Shown: positions 1 to 9,196, counted from the stretch's first letter. The stretch is 64,000 nt of DNA from Cupriavidus sp. UYMMa02A (GCA_001725945.1 LRMT01000043.1:62001-126000), one strand, 5' to 3'. Translations and numbers: made by a program. The notes: generated by a model from the letters alone, not told the origin.

Positions 1-768
1 GCGATTCCGAGCCTGCCAGCAGCATCCCGGCGACGAAGGCGCCCAGTGACATGGACAAGTGCACCACGTGCATGAGCAGCGCGATGCCAATGACCCAGAG
101 CAGCGCAAAGATCGTGAAGATCTCGCGGGTTGCGCTTCGCTGGATCATGCGCAGGGCACGTTGCAGGACGAAGCGCCCGCCGAAGACGACGGCGGCCAGC
201 ATGGCGATGGCCTTGACGGCCATCAGCCAGCCACTCGGCTCGTTGTCTTCCATCGGCGCCGGGGAAAGCAATGGCAGCAGCGCGATCATCGGTATCGCGG
301 CGATGTCCTGGAACAGCAGGATGCCGAAGCAAGTCTGCCCCAAGGGCGTGTCCATCTGCCGGTTCTGCTCCAGGATCGCGATGACCATGCGGTCGACGAC
401 AGCGACAGCGCGAAGCCGGCCGCAACGCCGACGCGCCACGGCGCGCCGAACAGCGTGAAGATCGTCGCGAGCAGCACCGCGCATAGCGCTACCTGGAGCC
501 CGCCGTAGCCGAAAATGGCGCGACGCATTGCCCACAGCTTCTTGATGTCCATTTCGATGCCGATAATGAACATCATCAGGACTATGCCAAGTTCGGAGAA
601 ATCGAGGATCGAGTCGACATCGGTCACGAGCCTGAGCACCCATGGACCGATGACCACACCTGCCACTAGATAGCCCAGGACCGACCCAAAGCCGGCGCGT
701 ACCGATAGCGGCACCGCGATCAACGCCGCCGCGAGGAATACAACCGAATCGATAAGCAGTTGCTCCAT
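1..768 (-). CDS. KefB-type monovalent cation:proton antiporter (CPA2), 5' part, one frameshift
   Basis: Inner-membrane CPA2 antiporter (K+/H+ efflux type); only the N-terminal part lies in the window and the gene runs off the left edge. The N-terminus is a series of hydrophobic helices typical of Na/H exchanger domains, with the conserved stretch GFALSLSSTA. Just after this stretch the frame breaks. Restoring one C near 388 (ACCGC[C]ATG) gives continuation into ILEQNRQMDTPLGQ and LLFQDIAAIP, which are CPA2 hallmarks. The start is taken at 766-768, with AGGAGG six bases upstream; the adjacent ATG at 769-771 is an alternative. Whether a C-terminal TrkA-N domain follows cannot be seen. Family confident, exact paralogue not. 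Confidence 0.82.
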
Positions 769-1743
769 CATCGCCCTCCTGCAAAACGGCGACGGGCAGC
801 GGAATCGTTGCCGGTCAGCGCTTGTACTGCTGACAGTCAAGCACAGCGCGGCTCGACTTCAAAGGACGAATCACAAGGCGTACGGCCTACAGAAGCAACC
901 CGCTACCGGCGCAGCTTCCGCCAGGCGGCGGTCAGCGCGCGCACGGCTGCCGTCGAAAAGGATGCTCGCCTGGCGGGCGCGGACTCCTGCGGCTCCCGGG
1001 CCGGCTGGCCCGGCGCGGCTGGCGGATGGTGGTCGGCGCGCCTGTCGATCGAAACACCCGCCGTGAAAGTCGTGAAAAAGGATGTCATGTTGGCCCCTGG
1101 TGAAAGCCGGGGTGGATATGGTGTTCTGACTGTTAGCCCCGCTGTGGCTTTCAAACACCAGAATACCTCACTTTCTGACGGGTATTTTCGGGGATTTCCC
1201 CTTAGAAACGCGGCCAAGACTGCCCTCCTCCGGCCAAACCGATCCATGCGCATCCCAGTCAGGGCGGCACTTCTCCTTTTCCGCCCGCACCCCTCAATCG
1301 CCTCGGAACGCATCTGCCTGGCAAACACTGTCGATGCGTCGTCCAGGTACTTTCCGAGGTCGTCGTGATGCCATTGCCCCAGCCCGAACACTGAAAGCCG
1401 GCCCGTTCGCGATTGCGGACGACCGTTCCCGCAAAACGCATGCAACGAGGGGGCGATACTGCCAGCGCGATCACCCGTTTCATTTCTGATTCACACTTTT
1501 GCCATCCCCCTTGGTGGGGTTGCCGGATTCGCCTCTATCGACAGGCAGGCCACCAAACCAAAAACGAGCCCCTTTTCGGGGGATACCCGCTCCTGACTAT
1601 GACTGAGGTCAGCATTCTGGATCATGTGATGCTCGTCCAAAGAGCGTATTTCCGGCTCACGGGCTGGGTACTAGATTGAACGCATCGCTGGCATCGAAGA
1701 AGTGCCATCGAACTTTGGTGTTCGCATAATCCGGGGAGAGGTC
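769..1743. other. Intergenic region without recognised gene
   Basis: Nearly 1 kb between the divergent antiporter and lipoprotein genes. Open frames exist on both strands but show no recognisable domain, no good ribosome site and no family resemblance. The segment 1480-1640 is less GC-rich than its surroundings and carries a weak CCCC/GGGG hairpin at 1569-1581. It probably holds the promoters of both neighbours. Nothing else could be supported. Confidence 0.5.
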
Positions 1744-2972
1744 ATGAAAAACCATTACATGAAGCTGGCGGCCTTGCCGCTTGCATGCCTGGCCATCATC
1801 GTCGCCGGTTGCGGCGGAGGCGGTGGCGATTCGGCGCCGGCCGCCACCACGGCCGCCCCGGGCACGGCAACCACCGCGCCGGCGACCACGCCAACGGCAA
1901 GTACCAGCGCGTTGCTGTCGGGCACCACCGATCCGGGGCCCGACATCGGCAAGGACGGGGACTTTACCTGAACACCACGACGGGGATGCTGTTCGGACCC
2001 AAGGCAAACGGCGCGTGGCCAGCAGGCGTTGCCGTGGCGGGAACGGGGGGCGCAAAGAGCGATACGGGGCAACGGGCAACACCGGAACGGCCGGGAACAC
2101 CATCCTGTCCGGCTCGGTGGATCCGACCAGCAGCGTTGGCAACAACGGCGATTACTACATCAACACCTCGACGTCGACGCTGTTCGGGCCGAAGGCCGAT
2201 GGCGCGTGGCCCCCGGGCGTCCCGCTAGGTGGCGGAGGCAGCGGCGGCACGGTCCTGACAGGCGCGGGGCGCCGGGCAACAATATCGGCGCCGATGGCGA
2301 CTACTATCTCGACACCACTACCTGGACGCTCTACGGACCCAAGGCCAATGGCCAATGGCCGGCAGGTGTGGCGCTGGCCGGGCAACCCGGCAGTGGTGGT
2401 GGCGGCACTGGCGGCACCGGCGGCGGTACGCCGGTCGGCAATGGCAACCACGTGCTCTACGGGACCGGTGCACCAACCGACAGTGTCGGCGTTGACGGCG
2501 ATTTCTACTACGACACCTCGACCGGCACGCTGTACGGGCCCAAGGCCGGTGGCCATTGGCCGACCACGGGCGCTACCGTCCCCACCGTCTACAACGGCAA
2601 CTTCAACGTTCCCGACACGCTCAGCCGCGGCAAATATGTCATGACGGGCGCGGGCGGCGCGGTGCCGTTGCCGTCGGACTTCGGCGTGGTGATTCCTTAT
2701 GACTGCACCCACATCACGCTGACCGCGCACACGCTCGGCAAGGCCACCGGAACCCTCAATATGGCTGTCTACAAGATCACGGGATCGGGTGCGAGCGCGA
2801 CCACTGCAGCAGTGGGCAACCTGAGCTGCAAGATCAGCAATGGACAACAAGACTGCAGCAAGGATATGCCGGCCGCACCGTCAGCCACAACGACAAGCTG
2901 CAGGTACAGCTTGACACCAACCAGGCAACTGCCTGGGGCGGACTCTACGTCAACTTGGCCTGCGCGAAGTAG
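1744..2972 (+). CDS. Surface lipoprotein with four GDFY...LFGPKA repeats, frameshifted
   Basis: Predicted exported lipoprotein of about 410 residues when four missing bases are restored (near 1963, 2064, 2268 and 2870; a T run, two G runs and a GG). The start follows GGGAGAGG. The signal peptide ends in the lipobox IVAGC, followed by a Gly-run and a low-complexity Ala/Thr/Pro stretch. Four tandem units of about 33 residues follow, each of the form GxxGDFYLNTxTxxLYGPKA then G-x-WP, separated by Gly-rich or variable linkers. Such units occur in tail-fibre or collagen-like surface proteins; that comparison is from memory. The C-terminal 150 residues form a separate domain with paired cysteines (YDCTHITL, LSCKISNGQQDC). 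Function unknown; adhesion or cell-surface display is an inference. Confidence 0.7.
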
Positions 2973-3001
2973 AGCACGCAGCAATCTGGGCGCGCACGGG
3001 G

Positions 3002-3033
3002 AGCGGCGACAGGACGCGAAACCTGTCGCCGCT
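3002..3033. terminator. Bidirectional terminator-like hairpin
   Basis: Perfect 12-bp inverted repeat AGCGGCGACAGG / CCTGTCGCCGCT with an 8-base loop, lying between the convergent lipoprotein gene and the 127-residue gene. No T-tract on either side. Confidence 0.65.
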
Positions 3034-3040
3034 GCGCCGC

Positions 3041-3424
3041 TCAGAAATTCGCCTCGATGGCTGCTCTTGCAGCCGCCGGCACTTCGTTGGGAATGACCTG
3101 GTGCGCCAGGATCTCGTAGCTGCGCGCCGTCGCCACTTCCCTTGGATCGACCAGCCGCTTGGGACCGCCAAGCCAGGCAAAATGATCCATGCCATCGTCG
3201 CTTCGGAACCACGTGAAATCGCCGATGCGGTCGAGTCCACGCTTGACGATCTTCAACAGCGCCAGTGCCTCGTCCGAAACGCCCAGGTACCGTCGGGTGT
3301 CGTGGACGATCGTGCCAAGATTGCGCAGCCTGTCGAGGTTCGAGCGGCCGCCACCTTCCGTCGCCTGGTTCTGCACCAGTTCGACAACCAGAATTCCCTT
3401 GTGAGCAGTGATGCGTGCGTGCAT
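3041..3424 (-). CDS. Uncharacterised 127-residue protein, probable DmpR/sigma-54 target
   Basis: Family not recognised. The protein is soluble-looking, with no signal peptide or membrane helix. It has a hydrophobic N-terminal strand (ITAHKGILVVELVQ), a charged central helix (RSNLDRLRNLGTIVHDTRRYLG) and a Trp/Asp-rich middle (FTWFRSDDGMDHFAWLGG). The start at 3422-3424 is preferred over an upstream in-frame ATG because GGAGG sits four bases before it. It lies downstream of catA on the same strand, separated by a hairpin at 3659-3684, and has its own near-consensus -24/-12 element at 3466-3481 and a DmpR-type site at 3704-3719. This suggests phenol-inducible expression independent of the hydroxylase operon. 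A role in aromatic degradation is inference from context only. Confidence 0.7.
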   Translation of the reverse strand: MHARITAHKGILVVELVQNQATEGGGRSNLDRLRNLGTIVHDTRRYLGVSDEALALLKIVKRGLDRIGDFTWFRSDDGMDHFAWLGGPKRLVDPREVATARSYEILAHQVIPNEVPAAARAAIEANF

Positions 3425-3465
3425 GGAACCTCCAGAGTGTGCGAGTGGCTTCACACCGGAGGAGA

Positions 3466-3481
3466 AGCAAATTTCCGGCCA
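3466..3481 (-). promoter_or_regulatory. Sigma-54 (-24/-12) promoter of the 127-residue gene
   Basis: TGGCCGGAAATTTGCT on the minus strand keeps the GG-N10-GC spacing and both consensus blocks (TGGC and TTGCT) of RpoN promoters. The predicted transcript start near 3455 leaves a leader of about 30 bases before the start codon at 3424. Confidence 0.7.
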
Positions 3482-3658
3482 GCAGGCCGGACTGTGCGCC
3501 ATCAGCCCCCTTGGAGTCGCCCGCGGTCCTTGTCTTGCACACTTGAAAGAGGAGTATCACGTTTGCGCCACTCTGCTCGACAATGGTGTTGTTTTCCTGA
3601 TGGCTACGGTCCACAGCTCCGCACTGACCTGTTGGTTTGCAGCGAACTGTCTGCTAAC

Positions 3659-3684
3659 GCTATCCGGTGCAGGCACCGGATAGC
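3659..3684. terminator. Hairpin downstream of catA
   Basis: Perfect 11-bp inverted repeat GCTATCCGGTG / CACCGGATAGC with a four-base loop, 70 bases past the catA stop. It probably ends or attenuates the dmp-cat transcript before the next gene. No T-tract. Confidence 0.6.
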
Positions 3685-3703
3685 CGGACGGTGCGTGCCG
3701 AAC

Positions 3704-3719
3704 CTGATCAAATGATCAA
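3704..3719 (-). promoter_or_regulatory. DmpR/XylR-type upstream activating site
   Basis: TTGATCATTTGATCAG closely matches the inverted-repeat enhancer site of DmpR/XylR activators (TTGATCAATTGATCAA type). It lies about 225-250 bases upstream of the -24/-12 element at 3466-3481 and just beyond the catA stop, so the 127-residue gene is its only obvious target. It shares TTGATCATTTGAT with the site at 9626-9641 in front of the hydroxylase operon. Confidence 0.65.
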
Positions 3720-3754
3720 GCAGCGCCGCCCTTCCCTTTGCGCCGTTCGACCGC

Positions 3755-4672
3755 TCATGCCGTCGCGGCCGCGCGCTGGCGTGCCACTTCTGCCTGCGGT
3801 GCGTCGGCCTTGTCGGCATGCAACGTGAAGTCGAACCGGATCCGCGAGTACGGCTTATCTACGCCAAGCGCCTGCATGCTGGCTGCGTCGTCGACGCGCG
3901 TGACCGGCGGCACCAGACCTTCGCGCGTGGCGAACGCGAAGTCGTCCCACAGGTACGGATCGCCGTCGATGTTGATCTGCGTGGTCAGCTTGCGGTGACC
4001 CGGCGCCGAGACGAAGAAATGGATGTGGGCCGGGCGCGTGCCGTGGCGGTCGAGCTGCTTGAGCAGGCGGTCGGTGGCGCCGTCCGGCGGGACGCTGTAG
4101 CCGACGGGAACGATGCTGCGCAGGCGGTAGCGCCCTTCGCTGTCGGTGACGATGGTGCGGCGCAGGTTGAACGCGCTCTGGGTCGGGTCGAAGTAGGAGT
4201 AATTGCCCATCGAGTTCGCGTGCCAGACTTCCACGTTCGCGCCGGCCAGCGGCTTGCCGGCGCCGTCGAACACCTGTCCCTCCATCACCAGCACCTCGCC
4301 GTCGTCGGTGCCGTCGTCAAGACGGGCTTCGCCGTGCGCGACGGGCGCGCCGGCCACATAGAGCGGCCCTTCGATCGTGCGCGGCGTGCCGCCCGCGATA
4401 CCCGCGCGCGCCTCGGCCTCGTCCATGCGCAGGTCCAGGAAGTGGTCAAAGCCGAGCCCGGGGGCAATCAGGCCTAGTTCACCGCTGCGGCCCGCCCCGG
4501 CCAGGTAGTTGAGCCCGGCCCAGAACTCTTCGGGCTGGATGTCGAGGTCCTCGATCATGTAGAACAGGTCGCGCACCATGCGATGCACGATGGCGGCGAT
4601 GCGCGGGTTGGCGTTCTGGCCCGTGCTTTCCTCGATGCGGTTGAGCACGGTGTCGATGGCGATCTTGTCCAT
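3755..4672 (-). CDS. catA: Catechol 1,2-dioxygenase
   Basis: Intradiol non-heme Fe(III) dioxygenase opening catechol to cis,cis-muconate, the first ortho-cleavage step; cytoplasmic. The 305 residues show an N-terminal helical dimerisation domain (about 1-95) and the intradiol beta-sandwich. Likely iron ligands are Tyr158 (GNYSYFD), Tyr192 (VGYSVP), His216 and His218 (RPAHIHFF). Length is normal and the frame is intact. The start follows AGGAGA. It lies 61 bases downstream of dmpP on the same strand, so the phenol hydroxylase operon feeds catechol directly into the ortho route. Chlorocatechol or hydroxyquinol dioxygenase is less likely given the phenol context. Confidence 0.95.
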   Translation of the reverse strand: MDKIAIDTVLNRIEESTGQNANPRIAAIVHRMVRDLFYMIEDLDIQPEEFWAGLNYLAGAGRSGELGLIAPGLGFDHFLDLRMDEAEARAGIAGGTPRTIEGPLYVAGAPVAHGEARLDDGTDDGEVLVMEGQVFDGAGKPLAGANVEVWHANSMGNYSYFDPTQSAFNLRRTIVTDSEGRYRLRSIVPVGYSVPPDGATDRLLKQLDRHGTRPAHIHFFVSAPGHRKLTTQINIDGDPYLWDDFAFATREGLVPPVTRVDDAASMQALGVDKPYSRIRFDFTLHADKADAPQAEVARQRAAATA

Positions 4673-4733
4673 GGTTGTCTCCTATGGCCTTGTGGGTGAA
4701 GTGACGAGAGTGGGGAACGTACGGGTTGCTGTG

Positions 4734-5790
4734 TCAGAGCGAGCGGAACAGCGGGCTGCGGGTGGCCTGGCTCGCGTCGGCCGCCGACAGGAACTTCTCG
4801 GTGAAGATGTCCTTCTCGAACAGGCGGCCTTGCATCAGCGTGGCGATGCAGGCTCGATCATCGGCGGCGGCCCGCACAGGTAGGCGCGCCAGCCGCGGAA
4901 GTCGTGGCTGAAGTGGCGGCCTGCGAGGTCGTGCACATAGCCACGCTCTCCGGCCCAGTCGCTTTGCTCGGGCTCGCCCGACAGCACCGGCAGGTACGTG
5001 AAGTTGTCATGCTGCCGTGCCAGTGCCTCGAAGGCGTCGCGGTAGTACAGCTCGGCGGCATTGCGCGCGCCTGCACCAGCACGATCTCGCGCGGGTCGCC
5101 CGATTCCAGCAGGTCGAGGATCATCGAGCGCGGGCTCGACAAGCCGGAACCGCCCGCCATGAAGACCAGCGGCCGCGGGTCGCTCTTGCGCACGAAGAAG
5201 CGGCCCAGCGGGCCCGATAGCTGCAGGCGGTCGCCGACCTGAAGCTGCTCGTGCACATAGGTGGTGGCGCTGCCGCCAGGCACCAGGCGGATGTTCAACT
5301 CGATCTCGCCCGCGGACGGCGGGCTGGCAATCGAGAACGCGCGCGGCGTCGCCTCCTTGCCGATCCACACATTGACGTACTGGCCGGGCTGGAACTGCAG
5401 CGGCTCGCCTTCGATGCGCAGGAACACGCCCTTGATGGTCGGCGTAAGCGCCTCGATGCGCACCACCTCGGCGGTGAAATCCATCAACGGCAGGCACTGC
5501 GCGTCGGGATCGGGCTCGATGTCAGCCTCGATCACCATGTCGGACATCGGCCTCGCGCAGCAGGCCAGGCACTTCGCTTCCTCGCGCTCGAAGTCCATCA
5601 GCGCGAATGGCGATGCCTCGCCGTGGTCCAGCTCGCCTTCCAGCGTCTGGACCTTGCACGTCCCGCACAGGCCGTGGCCGCAGGCATGCGGCAGCCATAC
5701 GCCGGCACGCAGGCATGCGTCGAGCACGGTCTGGCCTTCCTCGATGTCGATGGTTTGCCCGAGGGGCTCGATGGTCAGTTGGTAGGTCAT
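4734..5790 (-). CDS. dmpP: Phenol hydroxylase reductase component, two frameshifts
   Basis: NADH-dependent FAD/[2Fe-2S] reductase that passes electrons to the diiron oxygenase. The N-terminal plant-type ferredoxin domain shows Cys37, Cys42 and Cys45 (ACGHGLCGTCKV) plus a Cys-rich LACCARP for the fourth ligand. The FAD-binding part has FQPGQYVNVW and RAFSIASPP; the NAD domain has LVFMAGGSGLSS and CGPPPM. Single missing G bases near 5068 (CAG[G]C) and 4851 (GAG[G]CC) break the frame. Restoring them gives about 352 residues, normal for the family, ending in SPLFRSL at 4734. GGAGG precedes the start. Last hydroxylase gene before catA. Confidence 0.93.
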
Positions 5791-5823
5791 GGCGGCCTCC
5801 GTAGATCCGTTGGGGCGACTGGG

Positions 5824-6186
5824 TCAGTTGCAGGAGCCGGCGATGCCGGCGAGTCCGGGCGTGCGCAGGCGCAGCAGCGACTTGTGCCCGAGCCCGTTGG
5901 CCGTCAGGCTGGCAGCCGCGTCCGGTGCGAATGGCTCGCTGCCGCGCAACCACTGCACTTGCGTCCAGTCGATGGCAGCGCCTTCAGGATGCGCGGCCAG
6001 CAGCGGCGCGATGACGTCGCTGACCAGAGCCCCGAAAGGCATGTCGGGCGGCAGTGGCAGCGTGAACGGGCTGCAGAACAGCAGGTGCTGGTCCCAGCCG
6101 AAGTACACGAGCTGGTTGCCGTGGAAGTTTTCGACGCGGTCGCGGGTCTCGCCCGCGTAGCCCGGCTTCAGTGCGATGACTGGCAT
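5824..6186 (-). CDS. dmpO: Phenol hydroxylase small (gamma) oxygenase subunit
   Basis: Small subunit of the hexameric (LNO)2 oxygenase that converts phenol to catechol. 120 residues, intact. Starts MPVIALKPGYAGETRDR after AAGGAAG and contains the family segment NFHGNQLVYFGWDQHLLFC. Located between dmpN and dmpP in the conserved KLMNOP order. It has no catalytic residues of its own and stabilises the large subunit. Confidence 0.93.
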   Translation of the reverse strand: MPVIALKPGYAGETRDRVENFHGNQLVYFGWDQHLLFCSPFTLPLPPDMPFGALVSDVIAPLLAAHPEGAAIDWTQVQWLRGSEPFAPDAAASLTANGLGHKSLLRLRTPGLAGIAGSCN

Positions 6187-6206
6187 GGTGGTCTTCCTTG
6201 TCTTGA

Positions 6207-7799
6207 TCAGTCGTGTCCGTGGTCGCAGCACGGGGTGCTGCCGCCCTGCTCTGTCGATTGCGCTGGCGCAGCGCCAGTCCAGCGCTGCCAGTTGGCGCGA
6301 TCCTGCGAATCGGCGTAGTCGCCGCGGTCTTCCGGGCGCAGGTGGTACCAGTCGAGCACCTCGGGCAGCGTGGCGCCGCCGCAGTTGCCCTGGAAGATCT
6401 GGTGCACCGGCAACCACGCCTGCACGTACTTCTCCGGTTCGTCCAGGAAGATGTCGCGGCAGCCATCGGAACAGAAGTGATAGTGGTCGCCGTCGTGCTC
6501 GGCCTCGCGGTAGCAGATCTGCGTCGGGTCGTCCGGCTCGGTGAAGGCCATCGGGATCTGGCACACTTGACACAGCATCGGCAGACCCGGGTTGAACCAG
6601 CGCTTGCCGGCCTCCTGTTGCTGCTGCCAGTAGTCGAAGCGCGGGCGATAGTGCTTGTCGAAGCTGTCGGGGTACTTTTCTGCCAGCCAGTCCATTTCCG
6701 ACGGCTCCGGCACCCAGGTGTGGATGGCTGCGGCATGGTTGAAGTTGTAGAAGATCGACCAGGCGATATGCGACAGATGGTCCTTCTCCTTCGCTGCCTG
6801 CTCGTGATACTTCGGCATGCGGATGCCATAGCGCGCAAGGTCGGCAAACAGCGCACCGCCGTTCTGCTCGAAGTAGATCTCCCAGGCTTCCTTCCAGCTC
6901 ATCACGCGCTTGGGCAGCATGTAGTCCATCATCATCGCCACCAGCGTGAGCAGCCGATAGCCGCGCCAGAACCACTTGTCGATCCACTTCTGGATGATCG
7001 GGCGGTTGGCCGGGTCCTGCTCCAGCATGAACTTCACCACCTCCAGCCCGAGCGTCATGTGGCGCGATTCATCGGACTGCGCCGAGAAGCCGAAGGTCAC
7101 GGTGGCCATGTCGCCGTTGTAGGCCGCGCCCGACATGAACGGCATGAACAGCAGGTTGGTCAGCACGTACTCGAACGAAAACGAGATCGCCGTGATGAAC
7201 TCGAACGGCCCCGCCGTCATGGCATCTTCGAAGTAGGACTTGGGCACCGACAGGTACCACAGGCGGTCGTGCAGATGGCGCCAGTCGGCAAAGCCGTTGA
7301 AGTACTTGTTGTAGTGGCTGATGGTGTGGATCTGCGTCTGGCAATGGCGCAGCTCGTCGACCGACTGCATCTGGCAAGCCACGCGCGCGCCCACGCCGCG
7401 CAGGGTCCGCCCGGCCATGGCAAAGCCGCGGTGCGCGGCATATTCCAGCGGCGACACGCCGGTCAGGAACAGCTTGAGCGCGTTGACGTAGCGCGCGTCG
7501 GTGACGTTGAGCTGGCCGTTGTTCTGCTGGAACGCATCGATGATCGCGTACAGCTTGCGCTCCTTCTCCGACTGGAATTTCCAGTACGCATCCATGGTCA
7601 GGCGGAACGGGTCTTCCCAGCCGTCCCAGTCATGGATCACGATGCCTTCGAACTTGTCCTGCGGGAACACGGTATCCATCGGCTGGTAGGTGGTCTCCCA
7701 GCCCAGGTCGCGCGTCAGGATGGCGTACTTCTCCTTGAGCGACAGCTTGGGCCGCATGGCCTGTCGTGCGGCGGTGGCAGTAGCGGTGGCGGTAGTCAT
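6207..7799 (-). CDS. dmpN: Phenol hydroxylase large (alpha) oxygenase subunit, diiron
   Basis: Catalytic subunit of the bacterial multicomponent monooxygenase. 530 residues, intact. Carboxylate-bridged diiron ligands are visible: Glu119 (SPLEYAAH), Glu149 and His152 (VDELRH), Glu210, and Glu244 with His247 (SDESRH). The C-terminal region has the Cys-rich YHS-like segment (LCQVCQ, FCSDGC) found in this family and ends in CCDHGHD. Homologues hydroxylate phenol and methylphenols at the ortho position. Within the operon it sits between dmpM and dmpO with normal spacing. Toluene monooxygenase alpha subunits are related but the gene order is that of phenol hydroxylases. Confidence 0.96.
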   Translation of the reverse strand: MTTATATATAARQAMRPKLSLKEKYAILTRDLGWETTYQPMDTVFPQDKFEGIVIHDWDGWEDPFRLTMDAYWKFQSEKERKLYAIIDAFQQNNGQLNVTDARYVNALKLFLTGVSPLEYAAHRGFAMAGRTLRGVGARVACQMQSVDELRHCQTQIHTISHYNKYFNGFADWRHLHDRLWYLSVPKSYFEDAMTAGPFEFITAISFSFEYVLTNLLFMPFMSGAAYNGDMATVTFGFSAQSDESRHMTLGLEVVKFMLEQDPANRPIIQKWIDKWFWRGYRLLTLVAMMMDYMLPKRVMSWKEAWEIYFEQNGGALFADLARYGIRMPKYHEQAAKEKDHLSHIAWSIFYNFNHAAAIHTWVPEPSEMDWLAEKYPDSFDKHYRPRFDYWQQQQEAGKRWFNPGLPMLCQVCQIPMAFTEPDDPTQICYREAEHDGDHYHFCSDGCRDIFLDEPEKYVQAWLPVHQIFQGNCGGATLPEVLDWYHLRPEDRGDYADSQDRANWQRWTGAAPAQSTEQGGSTPCCDHGHD

Positions 7800-7824
7800 G
7801 TCCTTGTCTCCTGGTGTTTCCGGC

Positions 7825-8094
7825 TCAATGCCAGGCCAGCACGAACTGGTCTTCGGTTTCGTCGATATTGCCGGCCAGAGAAATCAGGCCAAGCTGCAGT
7901 TCCTGCACGTCCCAAGCGCGGCCCATGCGCTCTTCCACGCTGGCGCGGTTGATCTCCAGCGCCGGCGCGTCGATCTTGACCATGGCCGGGTAGCGGTTGA
8001 CGGTGGCATGCGGGTTGTCGGCTTCGATGGCATCGATGACGGGACGCATCTCTTCGTTGGCCTGCAAGGCGATGAATACGATCTGTGTGGTCAT
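7825..8094 (-). CDS. dmpM: Phenol hydroxylase effector (coupling) protein
   Basis: Cofactor-free regulatory subunit of 89 residues that binds the oxygenase and couples electron transfer to substrate hydroxylation. It has the typical MmoB/DmpM pattern: VFIALQANEEMRPVIDAIE, NPHATVNRYPAMVKIDA and RAWDVQELQ. An upstream in-frame ATG overlaps the dmpL stop (ATGA), but the internal ATG at 8092-8094 has AGGAAA at good distance and matches the family start (MxxxVFIALQ). Intact. Confidence 0.93.
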   Translation of the reverse strand: MTTQIVFIALQANEEMRPVIDAIEADNPHATVNRYPAMVKIDAPALEINRASVEERMGRAWDVQELQLGLISLAGNIDETEDQFVLAWH

Positions 8095-8111
8095 GGCGTG
8101 ATTTCCTGGGG

Positions 8112-9149
8112 TCATGCAGCGGCCGCTGCAGGGGCCGGCGTGTCAGATGCCGTGTCGGCGGTGCGGGCCAGCCCGAGCCCAGCCAGGCGCTTGGTCAGGG
8201 CGGCCAACGCTTCGCCGAGTGCCGCATCGGCTTCGTCGGCGAACAGGCGGCGCGCCAATGGGGCCAGCGCGTGCTGGAAACGGTCGAGCCAGGCAAAGGC
8301 GAAGCCTGCGATGACGCCGGCATTCGCGGGCGACTCCTGCGCGGCCGTCTTGACCGTTGCATCGACCCAGCGCGCGGTTTCCGCATACCAGGCGCTCATG
8401 AAGTCGGTGACCAGCGAGAACGCCGGGCTGTCGGCGGACAGACGCGCATCCAGGCGCTGGTAGACCAGCGGGTAAAGCAGCCCGTCCAGCACCAGGTTCT
8501 GTGCAACGTGCAGTTCGAACCAGTCGTCGCGCACGATCAGGTCCTCGATCGCATGGCGTAGCGGCTGCCAGGCCAGGTCCTCCATCCAGGCCGTCTTGGC
8601 GGCGTCGACGGCTTCCTTGTCGCCGGTCAGCAGGCCGATGCGCGTCAGGTATTGCGCGATGCCGAGCCGGTCCATGGTGTGGAACATGGCCGCTTCGGTG
8701 ATAGCGGAGCCAAAGCCATAGGCGGTGATGGCAGCGTTGTTCATATTGGCCGCCCACTCCACATGGCGCAGCGGCACCACGCCCAGCGTCAGCAGCTCGC
8801 GCAGGTGCGCCGGCAGCGACGCCAGCAGACCGCGCTTGTCCACGAACTCCAGGTTCTTTTCCATCGTGTCCTGCTGGCGTGCCCGCGCGTTGACGTAGCT
8901 GCCGTAGTAGAACTGGCGCGGATCCTTCAGCGCGTACCAGTCCTGCATGACCACCTGCGTGCGGCGCGCGTCGTAGAGCTCGTATTGCGGCTGCCACAAC
9001 GGGCGGTAGTGGAAGCTGGTTTCAGGCTGCAGGTCGTACATCGCCTCCTGGTAGCGCGTGGCGGGCTTGTCGGCGCCAAGGCGCCGCTGAAGGTTGGCGA
9101 AGGTCTGCCGGATCGGGCTGACGCTGTCTGTACGGATATCGATTTGCAT
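8112..9149 (-). CDS. dmpL: Phenol hydroxylase beta oxygenase subunit
   Basis: Ferritin-like beta subunit of the oxygenase, without the diiron ligand set; it scaffolds the alpha subunit. 345 residues from the preferred start MQIDIRTDSV at 9147-9149, which has AGGAG upstream; longer in-frame starts lack family similarity. Recognisable segments are TSFHYRPLWQPQYELYDARRT and HVEWAANMNNAAI. The C-terminus is Ala/Pro-rich (TPAPAAAAA), probably disordered. Intact, fourth from the end of the operon. Confidence 0.94.
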   Translation of the reverse strand: MQIDIRTDSVSPIRQTFANLQRRLGADKPATRYQEAMYDLQPETSFHYRPLWQPQYELYDARRTQVVMQDWYALKDPRQFYYGSYVNARARQQDTMEKNLEFVDKRGLLASLPAHLRELLTLGVVPLRHVEWAANMNNAAITAYGFGSAITEAAMFHTMDRLGIAQYLTRIGLLTGDKEAVDAAKTAWMEDLAWQPLRHAIEDLIVRDDWFELHVAQNLVLDGLLYPLVYQRLDARLSADSPAFSLVTDFMSAWYAETARWVDATVKTAAQESPANAGVIAGFAFAWLDRFQHALAPLARRLFADEADAALGEALAALTKRLAGLGLARTADTASDTPAPAAAAA

Positions 9150-9196
9150 GGTGGCTTGCTCCTGTCTCCCTGGTTGTGCTCGGATTGGCCGCAGCC

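Noticed and set aside
760-1445. Open frames on both strands in the 1-kb gap after the antiporter
   Set aside because: No recognisable motifs, poor ribosome sites, and Arg/Ala/Ser bias typical of chance frames in high-GC DNA.
6213-7952. 579-residue open frame on the plus strand
   Set aside because: Antisense to dmpN and dmpM, both confidently identified.
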